21,784 bases of DNA from CAZHOV01 sp964534315 (lineage in GTDB: Bacteria > Bacteroidota > Bacteroidia > Chitinophagales > Saprospiraceae), in contig CAZHOV010000098.1 in the NCBI GenBank assembly GCA_964534315.1, positions 1 through 21,784 on the forward strand, in the 5' to 3' direction. Below are positions 14,122 to 21,762 of the stretch, in pieces (position 1 is the stretch's first letter; each line of letters starts with the position of its first letter). The notes under the pieces are model-generated. The model had not been told where the DNA came from. It did no database searches and saw nothing but the letters and a program-made list of their open reading frames with translations. A program made the position numbers and the translations under genes.

Positions 14122-16890
14122 TTATCTTCTTTCACTTCTGATAAGTTCAATATATCCGCTGAGGATTTCCATATTTTCAATAACCCCTTCGAGGCGTTTT
14201 TCAAAGACTTTAGCTTTATAAAAATAGGTACCCTCGGCAAGGTTATCTCCATTGAGATTGGTTCCGTCCCAATTGATATCAGGATCTTCTGTTTCAAACA
14301 CCAATTGGCCCCAACGGTTGTAAATTTGCATGTCAATCCGTTCTACAAACCGGTACGGGAATGGATTGAAAAAGTCATTTTGACCATCGCCATTGGGAGT
14401 GAAGGCATTGGGCAACTCGTAAACGGGGCAATTATCTATACAAACGATATTACTGAAGGCACTCTCATTGAGAAAGTTGGTATCCAGCGCTGTTACAGCG
14501 TAGCAGCCAGCCACTCCAAATTCAGATTGATGCTCGTAATTGGAATCATCAGGCGAGTTGATGGTTTCGATCAGTTGAAATTCTCCACCCTCTGTTGGCG
14601 TGTAATAGACATTGTAAGCTACTACGTCGTCAGTATCGTCGCAAAGGACGGTAGGATTACCCCAGTCGAGGAAGTTAAAGAAATCATCTTCTGCCGTTGA
14701 GGATGTGGCAATGTCACACTCATTGGTTACCTCTAAGGGGGGCGGACAAGGAGCGACATTATCTACAGGGATGCTACAAACCTGTTGAGATTTGTTGATC
14801 AGTGTACCGGAAGTGCCTGCGACTCCATAAGACCCGATACTTTCGACATAATAACAATATTCTAATCCGTTTTTAAGGCCATCATCCCTGTAGGTAAGAT
14901 TTCCTGTTTGGTCAATAGAATCAAAAGTGACGCCATCGGGGTCTCTTCGATAAATGATATATTGGGTATTTTCCCAGGGAACCTCAAAAGACCAGTTGAG
15001 TATATTAGCGTTGTCGGTAGGGCTTATTTCCAGAAAAACGGAGGATGCTTCTGGAGTAATTCCCAGGGGTTGGCTTTCATTATTGACATAAAAGGCCACT
15101 TCATAAGTGTAGGGATTGTCAACGGTATTAAGGCTGGTATTATCAACAAATGTCGTGTCATTTGCTCCTGCAAAAGTAGGGCTGATGAAGGAGGCCCCCG
15201 GTACTTCCTCAAAAGTTGCCGGATTGATACCCGTTCCACGAAGTAATTGATAGCGATAAGGACCTGGATTCATGATGGTGTCGAGATCCTCTGCGATCGG
15301 TTTGGTCCATCGGACAAAGATTTGCCCGTTGGCGGCATCGGTTATTTCTACATCGACATTAGTAATGAGGGGAATATCTCTGCTAAGCTGTATACAAACT
15401 TCTTCTGATCGCAGACTTTGGACCCGATTGTAGGTAATGCCTTCTTCAGAGACCCTCGCAAATTCTCCCAAGACCCGGTAACAATACGTACGACCTCTTT
15501 CAACATCGGTGTCTCTGTAAGTATACCGCCCTCCCTCTATTTGTTGAAAATCAAAAGCAACCCGGGTATATCCCTGGCCATCTAGTCCTGGTTCGCATTC
15601 ATCAAAGGGGACATTCTGCGGCCCCACTTTTCGCCAGATAGAAAAGCCTCTAAAATATTCATCTGCAACCTGATCGCATTGATAGGGAAGCTCCCAGCTA
15701 AGGTCTATCTCACCTGACAGGGCTTCGGCTTGTATATCTTCGGGGGGAGGTCCTACTACTTTTATCCTTACTGTTTTCAAATTGGCTAAGGGAACGGGGT
15801 GGTTATCTACCGCTTTAAATACGACAGAATAGAATTGATCTGAAATATGTTCGCAAGTAGTCTGCCAACGGAAAGTCCCCGAAACGGGATGCTGCTGAAA
15901 ACCTGAAGGCACATCAAAAACAGCAGGGCTGGGGCTTACCTGAAATGGCCCGCCAAGAGCTGTTAGTTCAACCTCCTGGGGCGGGTTGATATCCGGATCG
16001 GTAGCAACCACATCAAATTCAAGCAATTCTCCGGCAATAACACAGATTTCATCAATAGTAGCGATTTCAGGTGGTTGATTATCACATTCTTTAATTAGAA
16101 TTTGCATATCTCTGATGAGGGTGTCAATCGGGATGCCATCCCGGAATTCTATGATCTGTATAGCGATATTGTATTCACACGGAATTTGGGGCGATTCCCA
16201 AAGAATATCTCCTGTAATTCGGTTGATACTTAAATTATTAAATGGGCCAGGACCGATTAGGTTGACTGGTACATAATTCGGTACATTGGTATTGGGAGCT
16301 TGCTGAGGCGTAACGAATTCATAGGCAAGACTGTCGCCATCGGGCTCAAAAGCATTGGGGTTATGGATAAAAGGCTGACCAACACATCCGATGTCAATGG
16401 GGGGTTGGAGGAGAATGGGTGAATTATTGGGTCCGTCAAAGTTGGGATTGGTGAGGGTAACGGTTGTTTGGATATAAAACGGCACCTCAACTGAGTTGGG
16501 TTCGTTTACATTGCAGATTCCCGCATTCCTGTTGGGGTCTTGCATAGAAATTACATAATGACCAAATCCCGGATAGATATGATCCAAAACATAAAGATTT
16601 CTTTTGGTATCATTGGGCAGGATTTCTCCCTGAGGGGTACCGCCGGGGCCAACAGGTCCGTTGACGCGGCCGATCGTTTCGCAAGGCCCATTAATATCCC
16701 AGCAAATGGTGAGCGAATCCCTATCGGCAGGAACACTACTGGCCTTGGTATAAGTAGTGATGGTACAGCGTATGGAAAGATCTCCGGTTTGGACATAGGT
16801 GATTTCACCTGCTCTATTGTGGGTGGCATAACTGAAGGTGGCTATCAATAGCAAGGAAAAAGTTAGTAAAAAAATAGTTATAAATCTCAT
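14122..16890 (-). CDS. Type IX-secreted fibronectin-like protein with C-terminal sorting domain
   Basis: This large extracellular protein of 922 residues is of unknown exact function. A Sec signal peptide covers about 1-22 (MRFITIFLLTFSLLLIATFSYA), followed by THNRAGEITY, an opening seen in many secreted Bacteroidota proteins. The middle has Ig- or fibronectin III-like repeats, recognisable from recurring patterns such as IDLSWELP...TYCYRVLG, IFVRWTKP...YTYEVAFY and NILNWSFE...EYCYYVES (about 390-830). The last 99 residues are the gliding motility-associated type B sorting domain: ELPNAFTPNGDGQNDFF (825-841), MQIYNRWGQLVFE and WDGTNLNGDNLAEGTYFYKAKV. In this family that domain directs export by the type IX system and surface attachment. 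Adhesion or structural use is inferred. It lies between rfbD and ribE, with only 12 nt to ribE. Confidence 0.9.
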   Translation of the reverse strand: MRFITIFLLTFSLLLIATFSYATHNRAGEITYVQTGDLSIRCTITTYTKASSVPADRDSLTICWDINGPCETIGRVNGPVGPGGTPQGEILPNDTKRNLYVLDHIYPGFGHYVISMQDPNRNAGICNVNEPNSVEVPFYIQTTVTLTNPNFDGPNNSPILLQPPIDIGCVGQPFIHNPNAFEPDGDSLAYEFVTPQQAPNTNVPNYVPVNLIGPGPFNNLSINRITGDILWESPQIPCEYNIAIQIIEFRDGIPIDTLIRDMQILIKECDNQPPEIATIDEICVIAGELLEFDVVATDPDINPPQEVELTALGGPFQVSPSPAVFDVPSGFQQHPVSGTFRWQTTCEHISDQFYSVVFKAVDNHPVPLANLKTVRIKVVGPPPEDIQAEALSGEIDLSWELPYQCDQVADEYFRGFSIWRKVGPQNVPFDECEPGLDGQGYTRVAFDFQQIEGGRYTYRDTDVERGRTYCYRVLGEFARVSEEGITYNRVQSLRSEEVCIQLSRDIPLITNVDVEITDAANGQIFVRWTKPIAEDLDTIMNPGPYRYQLLRGTGINPATFEEVPGASFISPTFAGANDTTFVDNTSLNTVDNPYTYEVAFYVNNESQPLGITPEASSVFLEISPTDNANILNWSFEVPWENTQYIIYRRDPDGVTFDSIDQTGNLTYRDDGLKNGLEYCYYVESIGSYGVAGTSGTLINKSQQVCSIPVDNVAPCPPPLEVTNECDIATSSTAEDDFFNFLDWGNPTVLCDDTDDVVAYNVYYTPTEGGEFQLIETINSPDDSNYEHQSEFGVAGCYAVTALDTNFLNESAFSNIVCIDNCPVYELPNAFTPNGDGQNDFFNPFPYRFVERIDMQIYNRWGQLVFETEDPDINWDGTNLNGDNLAEGTYFYKAKVFEKRLEGVIENMEILSGYIELIRSERR

Positions 16891-16982
16891 ATTTATTATT
16901 GATTACTATTTAGTATTGAGGAAGAATGGTTAATTGAGTTGACTAAGTATTATTTGATTGACCGTAAAAAGCATCCATTGAT

Positions 16983-17001
16983 CGTTTTTAGATAAAAAAC
17001 G
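16983..17001 (-). terminator. Weak hairpin between rfbD and the secreted-protein gene
   Basis: CGTTTTT (16983-16989) pairs with AAAAACG (16995-17001) around a 5-nt loop. It lies about 117 nt downstream of the rfbD stop on the - strand, in the 227-nt spacer before the secreted-protein gene. The stem is mostly A-T and no U tract follows, so it is only a weak terminator candidate. I see no clear promoter in the rest of this spacer. Confidence 0.2.
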
Positions 17002-17117
17002 TTAAATAACTTCAATAAAAGAAACGATGAACAGCACTAATTAGTTTGTGGAAAGTGGCGATATAACGACAAAACGATTGAACGACAGGCTGGATGTGTG
17101 TTAGCTTACGGGTTAAT

Positions 17118-18002
17118 TTATGAAGAAGGTTCCAGTTTTTCGAGGCAGGTTTTTAGGGCGGTTCTCCAATGAGGGATTTGGAGGTTGAAAGTAGATTTGA
17201 TTTTTGTTTTATTTAATAGGCTGAAGGGGGGGCGTTGAGCGGGCGTTGGATAGTCTTTGGTTTCGATTGGATTTACTTGGCAGCTTATGTTATTTAGTTC
17301 GAAGATAGCAAGTGCAAAATCATACCAGCTACAGACCCCTTCATTGCTATAATGAAAGATGCCTGACAAGGTTTCGCGGTCTAACGTTTTACGTTCTATT
17401 TGTTGGATGATATTGAGGGTAGCTTGGGCTAGATGCAGAGCATAAGTGGGCGAACCGATTTGGTCAAACACAACATTGAGTTGCGTTCTTTCTTTGCCCA
17501 GGCGAAGCATAGTTTTGACAAAATTATGACCGAAAGTGGAGTAGACCCAGGAGGTACGGATGATAGTGGTATTAACCAGTAAGGATAATGCTTCCTGCTC
17601 GCCCTCTAGTTTCGTTTTGGCGTAAACACCTTTTGGGGAGGTAGGGTCGGATTCGATAAAAGGCGTATTTTGGTTATTGTGGTAGACGTAGTCTGTAGAA
17701 AAGTGAATCAAATGGGAGCCGGCTTCTCTACAAGCTAAGGCCAGGTTTTGGACACCTTTGACATTTATAAGTTGGGCTAGCTCAGGTTCCGATTCAGCTT
17801 TATCCACAGCCGTGTAGGCGGCGCAGTTAATGCAGAAGTCGATGGGGTTATCGCGGAAAAAGGTAAGGACATCTTGTTGGTCGGTAATATCGAGCGAAGC
17901 GATATCGGTGTAAAGAAATTGAAAATGGGGGAAGGAAGTGCTTATTGTCTGGAATTCTTGTCCGACTTGGCCGGAAGCGCCGGTGATCAGGATGTGGGTC
18001 AT
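17118..18002 (-). CDS. rfbD: dTDP-4-dehydrorhamnose reductase
   Basis: This enzyme reduces dTDP-4-dehydro-L-rhamnose to dTDP-L-rhamnose with NAD(P)H, the last step in making the activated sugar for surface polysaccharide. The 294-residue protein is a short-chain dehydrogenase fold. The nucleotide motif GASGQVG is at 8-14, CAAYTAVDKAE at 60-70, STDYVY at 102-107, and the catalytic YxxxK is Y127/K131 (YAKTK). Length is normal. Its ATG overlaps the rfbC stop by 4 nt (ATGA), showing translational coupling and confirming the pathway assignment. The rfbA and rfbB partners that make the precursor are not in this window. The alternative symbol is rmlD. Confidence 0.95.
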   Translation of the reverse strand: MTHILITGASGQVGQEFQTISTSFPHFQFLYTDIASLDITDQQDVLTFFRDNPIDFCINCAAYTAVDKAESEPELAQLINVKGVQNLALACREAGSHLIHFSTDYVYHNNQNTPFIESDPTSPKGVYAKTKLEGEQEALSLLVNTTIIRTSWVYSTFGHNFVKTMLRLGKERTQLNVVFDQIGSPTYALHLAQATLNIIQQIERKTLDRETLSGIFHYSNEGVCSWYDFALAIFELNNISCQVNPIETKDYPTPAQRPPFSLLNKTKIKSTFNLQIPHWRTALKTCLEKLEPSS

Positions 18003-18550
18003 AAAGAAAATTTTCGATGTTCTCCAAATGCGGGTTGTTGTTGATCTTTAGCAGAGATGACAAATTCTTTTTCCGGAACACCCCAATCGATTGCCAATTG
18101 AGGATCGTTGAAGTGAATGCCCCCCTCGTGTTCTTTTGAATAAAAGTTATCACATTTATAATAGAAAACGGCTGTTTCGCTAAGCACCAGATAACCATGA
18201 GCAAACCCCCGGGGAACAAACAGTTGTTTTTTGTTTGCTTCACTTAAAACAATTCCGTAGCTTTTGCCATAGCTAGGTGAACCTTCTCGAATATCGACGA
18301 CCATATCCAATACTTCACCTTGCAGTACACGCACCAGTTTTGCTTGAGCAAAGGGAGGAATTTGATAGTGCAACCCTCTCAAAACACCATAGGTAGATTT
18401 GGCCTGGTTATCCTGAACAAAATCTACATCAATATTTCCGGCTTTAAAGGTGTTTTGATTGTAGCTTTCAAAAAAATAACCACGTTCGTCTTGCCATACT
18501 TTCGGCTCAAAAATCTTTAAATCCGGAATGGGGGTATCGAAAAAAGGCAT
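17999..18550 (-). CDS. rfbC: dTDP-4-dehydrorhamnose 3,5-epimerase
   Basis: This enzyme inverts C3 and C5 of dTDP-4-dehydro-6-deoxyglucose, giving the substrate for RfbD. The 183-residue protein is a cupin dimer subunit. The conserved segments are DERGYFFESYN (21-31), QDNQAKSTYGVLRGLHYQ (46-63) with the catalytic H61, and QLFVPRGFAHGYLVLSE (109-125) with H118. FYYKCDNFYSKEHEGGI contains the tyrosine that acts as acid, probably Y137 but not fixed from sequence alone. Length is typical. It is the first gene of a two-gene rfbCD unit, 110 nt behind der. The alternative symbol is rmlC. Confidence 0.96.
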   Translation of the reverse strand: MPFFDTPIPDLKIFEPKVWQDERGYFFESYNQNTFKAGNIDVDFVQDNQAKSTYGVLRGLHYQIPPFAQAKLVRVLQGEVLDMVVDIREGSPSYGKSYGIVLSEANKKQLFVPRGFAHGYLVLSETAVFYYKCDNFYSKEHEGGIHFNDPQLAIDWGVPEKEFVISAKDQQQPAFGEHRKFSL

Positions 18551-18602
18551 TGAATACAGTTAATGATTAGTGGTTAATAATGAGTAGTAAAGCTAAATAG
18601 AG

Positions 18603-18643
18603 TAATTGGTAATTAATTTTAGATGACCTGAAATTATCAATTA
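18603..18643 (-). terminator. Candidate terminator after der
   Basis: TAATTGGTAATT (18603-18614) pairs with AATTATCAATTA (18632-18643) over 12 bp with one G-U and a 17-nt loop. It starts 18 nt downstream of the der stop on the - strand. The stem is A/T-rich and lacks a U tract, so it could be a weak terminator or an mRNA 3' end protector. Confidence 0.3.
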
Positions 18644-18660
18644 TTCCCTATTAGATCGTT

Positions 18661-19962
18661 CTACTTTTGTCTAAAATAGATTGATAATGGAACACCCGTA
18701 AAATTAAAATTTTTCCGCAATTGATTTTCCAAAAACCGGCGATAACTTTCTTTTACGTATTTAGGGTGGTTACAGAAAAAAGCGAAAGCAGGGTAATAGA
18801 CGGGCAGTTGGGAGACAAACTTGATCTTGATATATTTACCTCTATAGGCGGGTGGAGGATTTCGCTCGATGACTTCGAGCATAATATCATTGAGTAAGGA
18901 GGTTTTGATGCGTTGTTTCCGGCGTTGGTAGACTTCAAGTGCTTCCTCGATCGCTTTAAAGATGCGTTGCTTTTCGAGTGCGGAGATAAAAATTATGGGA
19001 ACGTCGGTAAAAGGAGCGATTTTGGACCGGATCAATTGCTCGAAATCTCGGGGTGTATTGGTTTCTTTTACGATCAGGTCCCATTTATTGACGAGTAAGA
19101 CGATACCTTTTTTCCGCTTTTGGGCCAGTTTGAAGATGCTCATATCCTGCGATTCAACTCCTGTTTGAGCATCGATAAGGAGGAGGCAAACATCTGCCTC
19201 TTCGATTGATTTAATTGCTCTGAGTACCGAGTAAAACTCCAGGTTTTCGTGTACTTTGGCCTTTTTTCGAATACCGGCTGTATCTATAAGCAAAAATTCT
19301 TTTCCGAATTTATTGTAGTGGGTATTGATAGAATCTCTGGTCGTCCCGGCGATATCGGTAACAATATTGCGTTCTTCTCCGATCAGGGCATTGACCAGGG
19401 AAGATTTGCCTACGTTGGGCTGGCCTACGATAGCGAATCGGGGAATATCGGTTTCCTCTGGCGGGCTGTCGTCGATCTTTTCGGTAACGGCATCGAGCAA
19501 GTCGCCGCTACCACTTCCAGTGAGGGAGGAGAGGAAGAAAGTTTCTTCAAAGCCAAGGCTCCAGAATTCGTTGGCTTCGAGCATTCGGGTATTGTTATCT
19601 ACCTTATTGACAACAAGGAGTACGGGTTTTTCGGATTTTCTGAGCAGGTCAGCCACCTCCTCGTCCAGGTCGGTAATGCCGGTGGTTACGTCGACCATAA
19701 AGAGGATAACAGAAGCCTCCTCGATCGCTATTTTTACTTGAGATCGAATAGCCGCTTCGAAGACATCTTCGGAGCTTTTGACAAACCCCCCGGTATCGAC
19801 AACGGTGAAGGTTTTTCCATTCCAGTCACAGGGGCCATACTGCCGATCTCTCGTCACCCCGCTAATATTATCAACGATGGCTTTTCTCCCTCCAATCAGA
19901 CGGTTGTAGAGTGTTGATTTTCCTACATTAGGTCTTCCTACTATGGCAACGATATTTCCCAT
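18661..19962 (-). CDS. der: Ribosome biogenesis GTPase Der (EngA)
   Basis: Der is an essential GTPase that takes part in 50S subunit assembly. The 433-residue protein has two GTPase domains in tandem, unique to this family. The first has GRPNVGKS at 9-16, DTGG at 56-59 and NKVD at 119-122. The second has GQPNVGKS at 180-187, DTAG at 227-230 and NKWD at 292-295. A KH-like domain fills about 350-433 (NPPPAYRGKYIKIKFVSQ). I chose the ATG at 19962 because MGNIVAIVGRPNVGKST is the family start. An upstream GTG at 20061 would add 33 residues encoded by the palindromic repeat and is unlikely. It is 137 nt behind era. Confidence 0.98.
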   Translation of the reverse strand: MGNIVAIVGRPNVGKSTLYNRLIGGRKAIVDNISGVTRDRQYGPCDWNGKTFTVVDTGGFVKSSEDVFEAAIRSQVKIAIEEASVILFMVDVTTGITDLDEEVADLLRKSEKPVLLVVNKVDNNTRMLEANEFWSLGFEETFFLSSLTGSGSGDLLDAVTEKIDDSPPEETDIPRFAIVGQPNVGKSSLVNALIGEERNIVTDIAGTTRDSINTHYNKFGKEFLLIDTAGIRKKAKVHENLEFYSVLRAIKSIEEADVCLLLIDAQTGVESQDMSIFKLAQKRKKGIVLLVNKWDLIVKETNTPRDFEQLIRSKIAPFTDVPIIFISALEKQRIFKAIEEALEVYQRRKQRIKTSLLNDIMLEVIERNPPPAYRGKYIKIKFVSQLPVYYPAFAFFCNHPKYVKESYRRFLENQLRKNFNFTGVPLSIYFRQK

Positions 19963-20030
19963 TGGTTTGATTTGCTGTTCGGCTAAATTAAGAAAAGTTT
20001 GGAAAAACGGGTAGGGGCGGTGTAGGTGTT

Positions 20031-20074
20031 TAGGTGTGGCACACCTATAGGTGTGGCACACCTATAGGTGGGGC
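20031..20074. repeat. Tandem 17-bp palindromic repeat between era and der
   Basis: The unit TAGGTGTGGCACACCTA occurs twice, back to back (20031-20047 and 20048-20064), followed by a partial copy TAGGTGGGGC (20065-20074) and preceded by a degenerate one (GTAGGTGTT, 20022-20030). Each unit is a palindrome with 7-bp arms and a GGC loop. The two together can also fold as one 15-position stem with a single G-G mismatch and a TATA loop. It begins 26 nt past the era stop and ends 69 nt before the der start. No U tract is present, so it is not an ordinary intrinsic terminator. Confidence 0.85.
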
Positions 20075-20099
20075 ATAACAATCATAGCTATTTTTTAAA

Positions 20100-20993
20100 T
20101 CATTGATAACCAAAGTGTTGCAACATCCTCTCGTCGTCCCGCCAGTTGTCTTTGATTTTTACATGGAGATCCAGGAAAACTTTCTGTTCCAGCCATTTTT
20201 CGATAGCTATGCGAGCCTCAGTGCCCAGCTTCTTTATTTTACAGCCTCCTTTACCGATCAGAATGGGTTTTTGCGATTTGCGGGCAACAAAAATAGTGGC
20301 ATCTATACGTACTATAGGATCCCCGTTTGTTGTGGTGCCTTCTTTAAAAAAGTTGATCAGCACCTCAGTCGAATAGGGTATTTCCTGGCGATAGAGTTCC
20401 AAGATATTCTCCCGGATAATTTCACTGACAAAGAAACGCTCCGGCCGGTCCGATAACTGATCTTTGGGATAATAAGCAGGCCCTTCAGGCAAATTTTCCA
20501 TTAAGGTGTGAAAGAGTTGATCCACATTAATCTTTTGAAGAGCGGAAATTTGAAAGACCTTTTGAAAAGCCACTTTTTCCGTCCACCAATTGGTTATAGT
20601 CGCCACCTGATCTTCTTTTTCGAGGTCGATTTTATTGATGACCAAAAATAACGGAACCTCTACTTGCTGGAGTCGTTGAATAATAGGATCGTCTTCCTCG
20701 TAACGTTCAAACAAATCAGTAACGAAAAGCATCAGATCAGCGTCCTCGAAAGTAGAATGGGCAAAACGATTCATGGCTTGCTGCATGCCATATTTAGGAT
20801 CCTTTATGAGCCCGGGCGTGTCGGAAAATACCATCTGAAAATCCTCACCACTAAGGAGCCCGATAATCCGGTGTCGAGTAGTCTGTGGTTTGCTGGTAAT
20901 AATAGACATGCGCTCCCCCACCAGAGCATTCATTAATGTTGATTTGCCTACATTCGGCCGTCCGATAATATTAATAAACCCAGATTTATGCAT
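20100..20993 (-). CDS. era: GTPase Era
   Basis: Era is an essential GTPase that binds the 3' end of 16S rRNA and helps 30S assembly. The 297-residue protein has GRPNVGKS at 11-18, the effector segment SKPQTTRHRIIG at 34-45, DTPG at 58-61 and NKID at 120-123. The C-terminal KH RNA-binding domain covers about 200-297, with VRIDATIFVARKSQKPILIGKGG at 228-250 containing the GKGG loop. Length is normal. It begins 4 nt after the stop of the unknown gene and so is almost certainly translated from the same mRNA. der follows, separated by the palindromic repeat, making a local pair of ribosome-assembly GTPases. Confidence 0.98.
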   Translation of the reverse strand: MHKSGFINIIGRPNVGKSTLMNALVGERMSIITSKPQTTRHRIIGLLSGEDFQMVFSDTPGLIKDPKYGMQQAMNRFAHSTFEDADLMLFVTDLFERYEEDDPIIQRLQQVEVPLFLVINKIDLEKEDQVATITNWWTEKVAFQKVFQISALQKINVDQLFHTLMENLPEGPAYYPKDQLSDRPERFFVSEIIRENILELYRQEIPYSTEVLINFFKEGTTTNGDPIVRIDATIFVARKSQKPILIGKGGCKIKKLGTEARIAIEKWLEQKVFLDLHVKIKDNWRDDERMLQHFGYQ

Positions 20994-20997
20994 ATTT

Positions 20998-21582
20998 CTA
21001 ATACATCAGTTCTTTAATCTTACCTTCCACCAATGCATCAATGGCCTGATACAAAATTTTTGGTTTCTGCGGTCTCCAGTTGACATTATTGAACTGTTCT
21101 CCAAAATTGAGAAAAAAGTGCAGCTGTGTATCGAAAAACTCGTCCTTTACGTGATTGAGCGTATTGAGCAAAACGATCCAGCCTCCTTCCTCTAAAGCTT
21201 CTTCATGCCACTCTTCATAATAACAATCGTCAGAACCATGAAAATTAAGGACATTTTCGCAGACCATAATAAACTTAGAAATACCTTCCTTTTGAAGCGG
21301 ATCAATAATCTCTTGCTTGAGGATCATTATATCATTTTGAAGGCAATCATTCCATTCCCCAATCATTTCGATAATGGCAAATCCTTCCTGGTAGTCCGCA
21401 AAAAGAATTTTTAAATAAAGGGTACTCGACCCAAAATGATCCCACTGAGGATGAATATAATAATTGTAAATGGTGTTCGAAAAATGAAATTCGCTGTATG
21501 TTCTTCCATAAAAGGGCGACCGCTCATCTTCCGACGCTACGTAGTGTTCTCTCCAGGCGTAATGCGGCTCTATGTCATGCAT
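20998..21582 (-). CDS. Conserved protein of unknown function, upstream of era
   Basis: This encodes a 194-residue, acidic, probably cytoplasmic protein with no signal peptide or membrane span. I recognise it only as a type of conserved hypothetical protein that occurs in Bacteroidota, from the pattern YGRTYSEFHFSNTIYNYYIHPQWDHFGSSTLYLKILFADY (26-65) and FIMVCENVLNFHGSDDCYYEEWHEEA (about 104-129). The second half reads as alternating strands and helices with many aromatic residues (GGWIVLLNTLNHV, LHFFLNFGEQFN, PKILYQAIDALVEGKIKEL). The density of conserved tyrosine, tryptophan and acidic residues suggests a binding surface but gives no reaction. The gene is first in the era operon, 4 nt from era, so a role near ribosome assembly or a shared growth-phase control is possible. 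Confidence 0.85.
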   Translation of the reverse strand: MHDIEPHYAWREHYVASEDERSPFYGRTYSEFHFSNTIYNYYIHPQWDHFGSSTLYLKILFADYQEGFAIIEMIGEWNDCLQNDIMILKQEIIDPLQKEGISKFIMVCENVLNFHGSDDCYYEEWHEEALEEGGWIVLLNTLNHVKDEFFDTQLHFFLNFGEQFNNVNWRPQKPKILYQAIDALVEGKIKELMY

Positions 21583-21612
21583 AAGTAATTATGTTAATAT
21601 GTTCTGTTTTTT

Positions 21613-21643
21613 GCAAGATAGCTTTTTTTATACAGGGTAACAA
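21613..21643 (-). promoter_or_regulatory. Candidate promoter of the unknown gene-era unit
   Basis: On the - strand TTGT (21643-21640) is followed after 19 nt by TATCTTGC (21620-21613), resembling the Bacteroidota -33 TTTG and -7 TAnnTTTG elements at the expected spacing. The -7 element ends 30 nt before the ATG at 21582. The match is partial. Confidence 0.35.
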
Positions 21644-21682
21644 TAGCAGCAAGCGATGGTTGACAGATTGGCAGAGGAGGGG

Positions 21683-21731
21683 AATGTACAATGAGCAATG
21701 TACAATGAGCAATGAGCAATGTGCAATGAAT
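21683..21731. repeat. Heptanucleotide tandem repeat, seven copies
   Basis: Seven consecutive 7-mers follow the pattern AATGNRC: AATGTAC, AATGAGC, AATGTAC, AATGAGC, AATGAGC, AATGTGC and AATGAAT (the last degenerate). The mixture of three variants suggests past slippage plus point change. It lies about 100 nt upstream of the unknown gene and outside the candidate promoter. There are no spacers, so it is not a CRISPR. Confidence 0.9.
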
Positions 21732-21762
21732 AATTAACGTGAGGTTCGACTTTAATAAAAAT

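Noticed and set aside
13507..14336. FMN riboswitch for ribE
   Set aside because: ribE starts only 12 nt after the upstream gene and the sequence lacks room and conserved elements for an FMN aptamer.
16891..17117. Promoter search in the 227-nt spacer before the secreted-protein gene
   Set aside because: I found no convincing TTTG/TAnnTTTG pair at 19-nt spacing on the - strand.
19249..19917. 222-codon frame opposite der on the + strand
   Set aside because: It lies inside a certain essential gene and its translation has no recognisable family features. Shadows of this length are common here.
19963..20061. Upstream GTG start for der adding 33 residues
   Set aside because: The extra stretch is coded by the palindromic repeat and spacer. 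The conserved protein begins MGNIVAIVGRPNVGKS at 19962.
21683..21731. CRISPR-like appearance of the repeated 7-mers
   Set aside because: Units are directly adjacent without spacers and far too short; no cas gene is present.
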